Of a stretch of DNA of 12,742 nucleotides, positions 6,737-12,742 are shown piece by piece. This DNA comes from an uncultured Clostridia bacterium (GTDB taxonomy: Bacteria > Bacillota > Clostridia > Oscillospirales > Acutalibacteraceae), in contig CAMOWP010000040.1 in assembly GCA_946628455.1 (NCBI GenBank), positions 1 to 12,742 of the forward strand. The letters are read 5' to 3'. The translations under genes and the position numbers were made by a program. A model generated the notes under the pieces. It ran no database searches, was not told the origin of the DNA, and worked only from the letters and a program-made list of their open reading frames with translations. Numbering within the stretch: position 1 is the first letter of the stretch; each line of letters begins with the position of its first letter.

Positions 6737-7795
6737 ATGGGTGATTTAATAAAGCAGGCGCAGGATTTTGCCGAAGCAAATTCTGTTGCAATAAATATAG
6801 GGCTCGGCGCTCTCGTTTTTCTGATAGCCATTGTTATAAGAAACAAGCTTTCGGTTATGCTTCTTAGTCTCATTTCAAAGCTATTTTTCAGGAGCAATGA
6901 AAAGAAAAAGGAAGCGCTTATTTCCTCGCTGAAAAAGCCGCTTGCAATTCTTATCTTTGTTATGGGGCTGTATCTCTCAATCGCTGTTGCAACGCAGAAA
7001 TTCGCTTTTGCAAAGCCGTTTAAGATTATAGTTATTCTCATAGTCTGCTGGGGCGTTACAAGCTATCAATCGGGTAATATGTCGTCAATACTCAATGTTA
7101 AATCGGGTGACGACGGGCTCAACGTCACGGCGGTAAAATTCATTTCTAACCTGTTTAAAATTATGATTATAGCGCTTGCTGTTGTTATGATAATAAGCGA
7201 GCTCGGCTATAACATTAACGGGCTAATAACAGGGCTCGGAGTCGGCGGGCTTGCAATTTCACTTGCCGCGCAGGACGCAGTTTCTAACCTGATAAGCGGG
7301 TTTATCATTGTGCTTGACAAGCCCTTTAAGGTAGGCGAATTCATTGAAACAAAGGATATTTCTGGAACGGTGCTTGAGGTCTCAATGAGAACAACCAAGA
7401 TAAGAACTGTTGACGATTCCGTTGTAACCGTACCTAATTCAGAGCTCACGGGCGGCGCAATCTTCAATGTCAGCCGCAAAAATATGAGGCTTATTGACAC
7501 CGAGGTTGCCCTCACCTACTCCACATCAAACGAGCTTCTTGAAAAATGCATGGAGGATATAAGGGAATACCTCAGAGAAAACGAAAGAATAGTTAACGAG
7601 CCGATAAGAGTTGAGCTTGCCGAGCTTGACGATTCAGCGCTTAACATCAACGTTTTCTGCTACACAACAGAAACGGATATTCACAAATTCTACGGCGTTC
7701 TTTCCGAGGTCAACCTCAATATGAAGAAAATTGTTGAAGCAAACGGCGCAGATTTCGCCTTCCCTTCAACAAGCGTTTACATTGAAAAGAAATAA
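6737..7795 (+). CDS. Small-conductance mechanosensitive channel (MscS family)
   Basis: This 352-residue membrane protein opens under membrane tension to release solutes on hypo-osmotic shock. Predicted membrane segments lie at about 17-34, 66-86, 94-108, 136-155 and 163-193. The last is the pore helix, with the MscS signature GLGVGGLAISLAAQDAVSNL (166-185), its Gly/Ala packing pattern and the GFIIVLDKPFKVGEFIE transition into the beta domain. SGTVLEVSMRTTKIRT and VTVPNS (209-235) are the conserved beta-domain blocks, followed by the C-terminal alpha/beta vestibule domain. ATG 6737 is preferred over the in-frame ATG at 6719, because AAAGGA (6722-6727) sits at proper distance before 6737 while nothing like an SD precedes 6719. 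It stands alone, divergent from the unknown membrane protein. Confidence 0.92.
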   Translation: MGDLIKQAQDFAEANSVAINIGLGALVFLIAIVIRNKLSVMLLSLISKLFFRSNEKKKEALISSLKKPLAILIFVMGLYLSIAVATQKFAFAKPFKIIVILIVCWGVTSYQSGNMSSILNVKSGDDGLNVTAVKFISNLFKIMIIALAVVMIISELGYNINGLITGLGVGGLAISLAAQDAVSNLISGFIIVLDKPFKVGEFIETKDISGTVLEVSMRTTKIRTVDDSVVTVPNSELTGGAIFNVSRKNMRLIDTEVALTYSTSNELLEKCMEDIREYLRENERIVNEPIRVELAELDDSALNINVFCYTTETDIHKFYGVLSEVNLNMKKIVEANGADFAFPSTSVYIEKK

Positions 7796-7798
7796 AAT

Positions 7799-7821
7799 AT
7801 GGGCGCTGTAACAGCGCCCAT
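7799..7821. terminator. Bidirectional terminator between mscS and the SGNH gene
   Basis: GGGCGCTG (7801-7808) and CAGCGCCC (7812-7819) pair around a TAA loop, with two further A-T pairs at the base. The plus side continues into ATTATTTAATTT and the minus side into TATTTTATTTCTTTT, so it can end both the mscS transcript and the converging exported-protein operon. The T-tracts are interrupted. Confidence 0.82.
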
Positions 7822-7824
7822 TAT

Positions 7825-9312
7825 TTAATTTATAACTAAATTGTAGCTCTGCTTGTACAGCGGCGCGCCGAGGTATTCGTCAGCGTGGCTTCTTACGTAA
7901 GCCTGGAGCTTTTTCGCCTCTGATTTTGTAACAGACATTGCAAAATCGGGGGCTTCCTTCTGCTTGAAATAATCGGGTGCAAACTCGTTCGTTTTGCCCG
8001 CGTCCGAATTATAGAGCTTTATGAAGCGTTTATCCGTCTCGTTTCGCGCGAAGCTGTTAACGCCGAATAGCTTGCCGTAAATGCAAAGCGCAAGCAGATA
8101 GCCTCCCCTGCCCGACGGATGATGGTCTGAATCCTCAAGAGTAAGGTCATAGCTCCATTTAGCGCCGAACTGCTCCTTGTAGCCCTGATAATATGAAAGC
8201 GAATTGATTATCGAGCACTTGCACTGCTCAACGCAAAGCATATGCTCTTTATAGCGCTTGTCGTTAATTCCGCCCGAATAGTACATTCCGTGGAGTATAA
8301 AGCGCTTGCTGCTTTTAAGCGAGCCCCTGACGAAATTGAACATCTCAATGTCTCCGCCCGAGGTTTTGGTGTAATCGTCCTCGTTGTTCTGAGCTATGAT
8401 ATAATCCCATTTGCCCGCTCTTTTAAGCTCGCCGAAATCAATGTTCATTATGTCCTCAAGATACATCCCCGAGCCTGTAGCGATGTATTCTCCGTCCTTC
8501 CATGCAACGTAGTTAATCTGCTCCTTCATAAGCTGAGGAAGCGAGCGGCTGCCCTTAGTTGCCCTCACAACGATTGCTGATTTATTTGTCTTTGCAATAA
8601 GCTTGCTGAGCATTTGAGGATAGCCGTTGTAAAACGTGTAGGAGTTGCCAATCATAAGGATTTTAAGCGGGTGGTCGATAGTCGGGTCGGCGAGCACGCC
8701 CTTTATGAAATAATACTTATATCCGTTAATAGTTTTATATCCCTTAACGGTTTTGTCCGTCTTTCCGTTTTTATAGTAATGCTTGCCGTGAAGCCCGTTT
8801 GCGTACTTGCCCTTGTAGAAATAGTATTTTCTGCCCTTGTATTTGTAAATTCCCGTTTTGGTCTTGTCAACAAGCCCGTTCGTGTAATACCTTTTATTCT
8901 TTATGCCCGAGAAAAGATAACCCTTTTTGAAGAGATAAACTGTTCCCTTAACCTTGATTTTGCCGTCAGCCTTCATATTGGCACGCCCGTTTTTATAGAG
9001 CTTCTTTGCGTGAATTCCGCTGAAGGTCTTGCCCTTTTCAAGGTAGTAAACCTTGCCGCCTCTGACCTTGACGCGCCCTTTATCCTTCCCGTCAATAGTT
9101 TTAACTCTGCCCCTGACAATCTCAAATTTCTTGCCCTGAGCCTTAAGGGTAAGCGTTCCCGCTCTTTTTCCGTTTTTAAGGCGGTATTCAATTCTTTTTG
9201 AATCACGGCTCAGCTGAAAATATCCCTTCGCCTTGGCCTGAGCGGTAAAAGGCAGAGCAAGCAAAACAGCCAGCGTGAGCGCAAATATAAGCAACTTAGT
9301 CAGTTTTTTCAT
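7825..9312 (-). CDS. Exported SGNH-type hydrolase with 37-residue surface repeats (third gene of operon)
   Basis: This 495-residue protein starts with a Sec signal peptide (MKKLTKLLIFALTLAVLLAL..., likely cut after AQA at about 26). A leader domain with IDGKDKG (73-79) follows, then three 37-residue repeats at 87-123, 124-160 and 161-197 plus a partial unit to 209. The catalytic domain begins LKILMIGNSYTFYNG (216-230), where GNS (222-224) supplies the SGNH block I serine. WDYIIAQNN (302-310) and EDSDHHPSGRGGYLLA (393-408) fit the later blocks, with Asp394/His398 the likely acid-base pair. SGNH enzymes are esterases or acetylhydrolases; a cell-envelope or carbohydrate ester is a reasonable guess, not shown. 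The ATG overlaps the previous gene by 17 nt, with AGGAGG 6 nt upstream. Its paralogue is the preceding gene; both end in a shared DYLGAPL/EYLGAPL tail. The family resembles GNS-type DUF4886 hydrolases, but I am not certain. Confidence 0.8.
   Translation of the reverse strand: MKKLTKLLIFALTLAVLLALPFTAQAKAKGYFQLSRDSKRIEYRLKNGKRAGTLTLKAQGKKFEIVRGRVKTIDGKDKGRVKVRGGKVYYLEKGKTFSGIHAKKLYKNGRANMKADGKIKVKGTVYLFKKGYLFSGIKNKRYYTNGLVDKTKTGIYKYKGRKYYFYKGKYANGLHGKHYYKNGKTDKTVKGYKTINGYKYYFIKGVLADPTIDHPLKILMIGNSYTFYNGYPQMLSKLIAKTNKSAIVVRATKGSRSLPQLMKEQINYVAWKDGEYIATGSGMYLEDIMNIDFGELKRAGKWDYIIAQNNEDDYTKTSGGDIEMFNFVRGSLKSSKRFILHGMYYSGGINDKRYKEHMLCVEQCKCSIINSLSYYQGYKEQFGAKWSYDLTLEDSDHHPSGRGGYLLALCIYGKLFGVNSFARNETDKRFIKLYNSDAGKTNEFAPDYFKQKEAPDFAMSVTKSEAKKLQAYVRSHADEYLGAPLYKQSYNLVIN
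8686..9054 (-). repeat. 37-residue coding repeats in the third exported protein
   Basis: Protein residues 87-209 hold three complete 37-residue units and one partial. Each begins with an aromatic pair (KVYYLEKG, TVYLFKKG, RKYYFYKG, YKYYFIKG), has FSGI or ANGL at position 11-14, a second YY or LY near 19-20 and ends in a Gly near 37. DNA copies are diverged, so this is old protein-level duplication. Confidence 0.85.
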
Positions 9313-10999
9313 CGCTATCCTCCTGTGTCAGCGGTGCACCGAGATAATCCCCGGAGTAATTATAAACAAACGTCTGGAGCGCCTTAGCGTTAGCCTTCGT
9401 AACGGTCATGGCGTAGTCCTTAGTCATCTTCTTTTTCTTATATTTATTGGGCGCGAACTCCTCGCTTGTGCCGCCGTCGGAATTATAAACGGGTATATAA
9501 TGCGAGGAATCGGAGCTTTTCGCAAGCGCCTCGTTTCCGTAAAGCTTCGTGTAAATAATCAGCGCCATAAGATATGCGCCCTTGCTTGCAGGGTGCTTGG
9601 GGTTGTCGCCGATAGTGAGGTCGTTTACCCACTTTCTGCCGAAATACGAATTATATGAAGCATAGTAAGCGGAGGTGTTTATAACAGTCGCTCCGCACTC
9701 CTCGCCTGCAGACGCAATAACCTCGTACCTGTTCTTCGCGGGCGAAGGGCCGTAATAAACCGCGTTGAAAAGAATATGCGAGGGCTCAGGCACCATATCC
9801 TTGTAATCTTCAAAAAACTGAAGGTTGCCCTCTCTGAGCTTGCCTACGGAATCGTTATTCTGTGCGAGAATGTAATCCCATCTGCCAGCTCTTTCAAGCT
9901 CGGCAAAATCAGTTTTTGCAACCTCGCTGAGCTTTTTATCCCCCGCCGCAATCTGCTTTCCGTCAAGCCATGCGCAGTAAGCGGGAGTTTTGCTCATAAG
10001 CGAGCGCAGGGACCAACCTCCCCGAGTAACCCTTACTACAAGAGCGCTCTTACCCGTTGCCTTTATGAACTTACAGAGCATCTGCCCCATACCGTTATAG
10101 TAAGTGTAGGAATTGCCGACGAGGAGTATTTTAACGGGTACGTCGTCAGGTACCTCAGTTATTACGCCCTCGGTGAAATAATATTCCTTATCGTCAATAA
10201 TCTTAAAGCCGCTGTATTCCTTATCGGGCACGCCTTCCTTGTACATCTTACTGTTTTTGAAGCCCGAATACAGCACGCCGTTTTCAATGTAATAGGTTGT
10301 TTTGTCAACCTTTAACTCGCCGCTCTTTTCCTTTTGGAAAACACCGTCGCTGTAATATTTCTTCTTCTCAAATCCCGTAAAAAGCTTTCCGTTTTTAAAG
10401 AGATATTCAGCGCCGTCAACAGTTATAAAGCCGTTTTTTGAGGTATCCGAAACGCCGTTTGTGTAATATTCACCGCCGAAGATACCGCTGAAAACACTGC
10501 CGTTTTTCACAAGATAGCTCTTGCCCTTATATGAAACAAAGCCGCTTTTTCCCTTTTCAAACTCGCCGTCTGAATAAAGCCTGCCGTCCAGAATACCGTT
10601 AAAAAGCACTCCCATTTCAAAGCAAAGCTCCTTGCCGTCAACGCGCTTAAGTCCGCTGAAATCGCTTTTCAGCCCCTTTTCATAGAGGCTTTTTTTATAT
10701 ACTCCGCTGAACATTCTGCCGCTGACGATATAATATTCTTTTTTATCAGCACATTTTATAAAGCCGCTGTCCTTACCGTTAATGAGCCTGACAGCGCCGC
10801 TCCTGACGGAGTAAATAATGTTTTTACGCCGTATGTCAACGCTCCCAGCCTTAACGCCTGAAAAATAATAGTAGCCGACCGTTTCCTGCTTTTTGTCAGG
10901 CTGAAAGCTGCCGTTTCTTACGCCGAAAAAGCTGAGCGCGCAAAGCGCGACGCTCAGCAGAAATATAAGTATAAGTGCAGCCTTCCAGGTCTTTTTCAT
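9296..10999 (-). CDS. Exported or membrane-anchored SGNH-type hydrolase with five 37-residue repeats (second gene of operon)
   Basis: This 567-residue protein starts with a basic-hydrophobic segment (residues about 5-25, ...LLSVALCALSFFG). No clear signal-peptidase site follows and the Cys context lacks a proper lipobox, so it may stay as an anchor. After a leader with LINGKDSG (72-79) come five repeats at 87-122 (36 residues), 123-159, 160-196, 197-233 and 234-270, then a sixth partial unit. The catalytic domain starts VKILLVGNSYTYYNG (289-303), with Ser297 in GNS. WDYILAQNND (374-383) and GDNPKHPASKGAYLMA (464-479, Asp465/His469) follow. It is a clear paralogue of the next gene over its whole length, differing in repeat number. 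AGGAG lies 6 nt before the ATG, in the 12-nt gap after the C39-like gene. Substrate unknown; an envelope ester is inferred. Confidence 0.8.
   Translation of the reverse strand: MKKTWKAALILIFLLSVALCALSFFGVRNGSFQPDKKQETVGYYYFSGVKAGSVDIRRKNIIYSVRSGAVRLINGKDSGFIKCADKKEYYIVSGRMFSGVYKKSLYEKGLKSDFSGLKRVDGKELCFEMGVLFNGILDGRLYSDGEFEKGKSGFVSYKGKSYLVKNGSVFSGIFGGEYYTNGVSDTSKNGFITVDGAEYLFKNGKLFTGFEKKKYYSDGVFQKEKSGELKVDKTTYYIENGVLYSGFKNSKMYKEGVPDKEYSGFKIIDDKEYYFTEGVITEVPDDVPVKILLVGNSYTYYNGMGQMLCKFIKATGKSALVVRVTRGGWSLRSLMSKTPAYCAWLDGKQIAAGDKKLSEVAKTDFAELERAGRWDYILAQNNDSVGKLREGNLQFFEDYKDMVPEPSHILFNAVYYGPSPAKNRYEVIASAGEECGATVINTSAYYASYNSYFGRKWVNDLTIGDNPKHPASKGAYLMALIIYTKLYGNEALAKSSDSSHYIPVYNSDGGTSEEFAPNKYKKKKMTKDYAMTVTKANAKALQTFVYNYSGDYLGAPLTQEDSDEKTD
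10190..10741 (-). repeat. Five 37-residue coding repeats in the second exported protein
   Basis: Residues 87-270 are a continuous array with no linkers: one unit of 36 and four of exactly 37 residues. The pattern is aromatic pair, Gly at position 8, FSG/FNG/FTG/YSG at 11-13, YY or LY at 19-20, Gly at 23, Gly at 31, and a closing Gly/Asp. Tryptophan, typical of choline-binding repeats, is absent from the array. Confidence 0.88.
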
Positions 11000-11011
11000 C
11001 TGAACTCCTGA

Positions 11012-12493
11012 TTATTTAGCGGATTTTCTGAGGGATATGTTCTTAGTCGGGGTGAAAAGATAGTAATACTCCCCTCTTGAGCCCGCCTTAAGTGTATTAA
11101 ACGTGCAGGTAACCTCGTTTGTTGTTGAATCATATTTAAAGTATTTTCTTCTGTCAACGCCCTTACAGGTGCTGTAATACTTGGTCGGAGTCATATACGG
11201 GTCAAGAATAATAACGTTTCCGTTTTTATCAATTCCCGCCGCAACAATATAGTGACCGCCTGAGGAGAAATATCCGTTTACGCCAACGTTGCAGATAGCC
11301 ATATAGCCTTTTTTAAGGTGTTTTTTAAGCTTTTCAACAGACGTTGTTTTCTTATATTTGAAGCCGTATTTCTTCTTGAGAAGCTTTGCGGTTTTTCTTA
11401 TATCCGTTCCGCCGTTTACGCGGCAGCCGTATTTCATCATCTTATTTTTCCAGCTTACAAGGCTCGGAGAATAAGATGTTGAATTTTTAATAATCATCAG
11501 GCTTGTGCAAACCCCGCAGCCGCCCGAAGCGATAGTAGCCAGAGGCTTTTCGCCAGAGGGATAAGAAATAAGCTCATTTTCGGGAGTGTTCTGCTGAATG
11601 TAAACAAGTGACGCGTTATTGAGGATTCCCTTTGAATCAGCGGTGTAAAGGAACTTGCCTATTTTAAAGGTCTTATTCTTTATAAGCTTAAAGCTCTTTT
11701 TGCTGTAATAGCGGTAATTTCCCTTAACAAAAAGCTTGCCGCCCTTTGCAATACCGTTTTCAAAATAATAACCGTAATCGCCGATATTCACAGGCCCCGT
11801 CTTTGCGTTGAACCTGCCCTTTTTGTAGTAAACCCTCTTGCCTGCGTTTTCGCCGTAGCGCTCTGTAACAAGCGCCGTAGCAAGCTCGCCGCTTTTGAAA
11901 TAATATTCCTTATCACCTATTAGAAGAAGCCCGTTTTTAGTTTTGTCAACTATTCCGTCAACGTAAAACTTTGAGCTTCTGAGCCCGTTTGCAAGCGAGC
12001 CCTTATAAATATAGTATTCAGTATTATCAACGGTAACGCTACCTGTGAAGCTCTTTGAATAAAGCCCGCGGTCATAGTATTTTCCGTCAAGGATTCCCGT
12101 AAACAGAGCGCCTTTCTTAAAAAAGTATTCAACGCCTGAAACGGTGTAAAAATCAGTAAGCTCAGGGCTGATAACGCTATCTATGAGCTCGGCGTATTCC
12201 TCCTCGCTGAAAGCGCGGGATGAATCGATATAATAAAGCTTATCGCCGATTTCCAGCGTTCCCCGCTTCTCACCGTCAATAAGGGAAACTGCGGAGTCAG
12301 AAACGGTGTAAACGTGCCCGCCGTTTTCAACAATGTCGTGCTCAACGGCTTGTCCGTCAGCAAGAATATACTGAACTGCCTTTAGCTCCTCATTATATTT
12401 CAGCTCGCCGATTTCCGCAACAGCCGCAAGAGCAGAAACAGGAAAGCAAAGCAGCATAATAAGCGCAAGTAATGCGCAGAATAATTTCTTCAT
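11012..12493 (-). CDS. Exported C39-like cysteine peptidase with surface repeats (first gene of operon)
   Basis: This 493-residue protein has a Sec signal peptide (MKKLFCALLALIMLLCFPVS, likely cut near ALAA at 21-24), a leader domain with SLIDGEKRG (70-78), then repeat units at 121-157 and 158-194 (37 residues each) and longer, irregular units at 195-239 and 240-280. The C-terminal 190 residues look like a Peptidase_C39_2/papain-fold domain: SGGCGVCTSLMII (323-335) with Cys326 as the likely nucleophile, GGHYIVAAGIDKNGNVIILDP (from 412) with His414 and Asp431 as the remaining triad. Gln300 or Gln301 may be the oxyanion residue. Targets could be peptidoglycan peptides or a secreted peptide; I cannot tell which. 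The ATG has AGAGG 7 nt upstream. It is first in the operon, right after the promoter at 12519-12547. Confidence 0.82.
   Translation of the reverse strand: MKKLFCALLALIMLLCFPVSALAAVAEIGELKYNEELKAVQYILADGQAVEHDIVENGGHVYTVSDSAVSLIDGEKRGTLEIGDKLYYIDSSRAFSEEEYAELIDSVISPELTDFYTVSGVEYFFKKGALFTGILDGKYYDRGLYSKSFTGSVTVDNTEYYIYKGSLANGLRSSKFYVDGIVDKTKNGLLLIGDKEYYFKSGELATALVTERYGENAGKRVYYKKGRFNAKTGPVNIGDYGYYFENGIAKGGKLFVKGNYRYYSKKSFKLIKNKTFKIGKFLYTADSKGILNNASLVYIQQNTPENELISYPSGEKPLATIASGGCGVCTSLMIIKNSTSYSPSLVSWKNKMMKYGCRVNGGTDIRKTAKLLKKKYGFKYKKTTSVEKLKKHLKKGYMAICNVGVNGYFSSGGHYIVAAGIDKNGNVIILDPYMTPTKYYSTCKGVDRRKYFKYDSTTNEVTCTFNTLKAGSRGEYYYLFTPTKNISLRKSAK
11654..12133 (-). repeat. Repeat array in the C39-like protein
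   Basis: Residues 121-280 hold two exact 37-residue units (VEYFFKKGALFTGI..., TEYYIYKGSLANGL...) and two expanded ones of 45 and 41 residues. The units share aromatic pairs and spaced glycines with the arrays of the two following genes. Confidence 0.8.
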
Positions 12494-12515
12494 AATGTAC
12501 CTCTAAATTACAGAT

Positions 12516-12541
12516 TAAATTATATTGTACTATATAATTTA
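12516..12541. promoter_or_regulatory. 26-bp palindrome over the operon promoter, candidate operator
   Basis: Arms TAAATTATAT (12516-12525) and ATATAATTTA (12532-12541) are perfect reverse complements around TGTACT, whose inner GTAC is also symmetrical. Only one base pair of 13 fails. It contains the -10 box and abuts the -35 box. The region is AT-rich, so part of the symmetry could be chance, but a 13-bp half-site match is more than expected. Confidence 0.5.
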
Positions 12542-12547
12542 CAATAA
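12519..12547 (-). promoter_or_regulatory. Candidate promoter of the three-gene exported-protein operon
   Basis: On the minus strand TTATTG (12547-12542), 17 nt, TATAAT (12524-12519). Transcription from near 12512 would leave a leader of about 19 nt including the AGAGG site. The -10 is perfect and the -35 is fair. Confidence 0.6.
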
Positions 12548-12579
12548 AGCAAGAAAAAATTACAAAAGAGTTACAAACA

Positions 12580-12633
12580 GCCCCTACATACTCATACTGC
12601 TCGTCGGGGACGCCGACACAAGGTCGCCCTACA
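12580..12633. repeat. GC-rich hairpin element, possible interspersed repeat remnant
   Basis: A GC-rich island in AT-rich DNA is bounded by two direct copies of CCCTACA (12582-12588 and 12627-12633). It holds GTCGG (12603-12607), loop GGACG, CCGAC (12613-12617). The style resembles REP-like intergenic elements common in Oscillospiraceae, but only one copy is visible here. Confidence 0.35.
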
Positions 12634-12640
12634 AAAAATA

Positions 12641-12666
12641 AAAAAGCGCCTATAAAGACGCTTTTT
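12641..12666 (-). terminator. Intrinsic terminator of the tRNA-Cys transcript
   Basis: On the minus strand AAAAAGCG (12666-12659) pairs with CGCTTTTT (12648-12641) and is followed by TATTTTTTG. It begins two bases after the encoded CCA end. It separates the tRNA transcript from the exported-protein operon. Confidence 0.88.
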
Positions 12667-12667
12667 A

Positions 12668-12742
12668 TGGAGGCACCACCCAGATTTGAACTGGGGCATA
12701 AAGCTTTTGCAGAGCTCTGCCTTACCACTTGGCTATGGTGCC
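12668..12742 (-). tRNA. tRNA-Cys (anticodon GCA), CCA end encoded
   Basis: The 75-nt cloverleaf ends exactly at the window edge. Acceptor GGCACCA (12742-12736) pairs with TGGTGCC, followed by discriminator T and encoded CCA (12670-12668). The D arm has GCC...GGC with AAGTGGTAA. The anticodon stem GAGCT/AGCTT encloses CTGCAAA, giving anticodon GCA at 12710-12708. The T arm CCCAG/CTGGG encloses TTCAAAT. All stems pair, with one G-U, so the gene looks functional. Confidence 0.96.

Noticed and set aside
8614..9201. Plus-strand frame of 195 codons opposite the third exported protein
   Set aside because: It is the mirror of repeat-coding DNA with biased codon use; no SD or family motif is seen.
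10937..10999. Lipoprotein signal in the second exported protein
   Set aside because: The only suitably placed Cys follows VAL, whose last residue is not the Gly, Ala or Ser needed at -1 of a lipobox.
8686..12133. Regular spacing of 111 bases, considered as a CRISPR or tandem DNA repeat
   Set aside because: The DNA copies are diverged and the period is exactly 37 codons in frame, so the repeat is at protein level.
12393..12728. Minus-strand frame of 111 codons running from the tRNA into the start of the C39-like gene
   Set aside because: It covers the tRNA, its terminator and the operon promoter, and has no protein family resemblance; it is chance.
12668..12742. tRNA-Cys as an integration (att) site for a mobile island carrying the operon
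   Set aside because: No integrase, no second copy of the tRNA 3' end and no compositional break are visible in this window.

Overview
The window looks like chromosomal DNA of an anaerobic, endospore-forming member of the Clostridia, probably Oscillospiraceae/Ruminococcaceae-like. The evidence is a spoIIR gene, a paired UPF0237 ACT-domain gene and UPF0210 (PFL-like) gene, strong AGGAGG-type ribosome binding sites, several TTG/GTG starts, and AT-rich intergenic DNA between moderately GC-rich genes. The exact genus cannot be fixed from the sequence alone. The layout is compact, with no gene-free stretch over 300 bases.

Region 1 (1-3986, minus strand) is a tight run read from right to left: a PHP-family (HisJ-like) phosphoesterase, an Lrp/AsnC regulator, a class I aminotransferase (AlaT/PatA type), ispE of the MEP isoprenoid pathway, and the 5' part of spoIIR, whose 3' end lies outside the window. 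Junctions are a 12-nt gap, a 4-nt GTGA overlap and an 11-nt overlap. A terminator-like hairpin then lies between ispE and spoIIR and covers the spoIIR Shine-Dalgarno.

Region 2 (3987-5810, plus strand) starts from a divergent promoter region with a clean 18-bp inverted repeat over both predicted -35 boxes. It carries the two-gene ACT (UPF0237) and PFL-like (UPF0210) operon, which ends in a symmetrical terminator.

Region 3 (5835-7821) holds a minus-strand single-pass membrane protein of unknown function, with a TTG start and a consensus promoter, and a divergent plus-strand MscS-type mechanosensitive channel. A second bidirectional terminator follows.

Region 4 (7825-12742, minus strand) is the most distinctive part. 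A tRNA-Cys(GCA) with its own terminator is followed by an operon of three exported proteins. All have an N-terminal signal or anchor, a short shared leader domain and an array of 37-residue aromatic/glycine repeats resembling wall-binding repeats. The first carries a C39-like papain-fold cysteine peptidase domain at its C terminus. The second and third carry paralogous SGNH-type hydrolase domains. My inference is that one surface-targeting module has been joined to two kinds of catalytic domain and expressed as one envelope-modifying unit. Its promoter overlaps a nearly perfect 26-bp palindrome.
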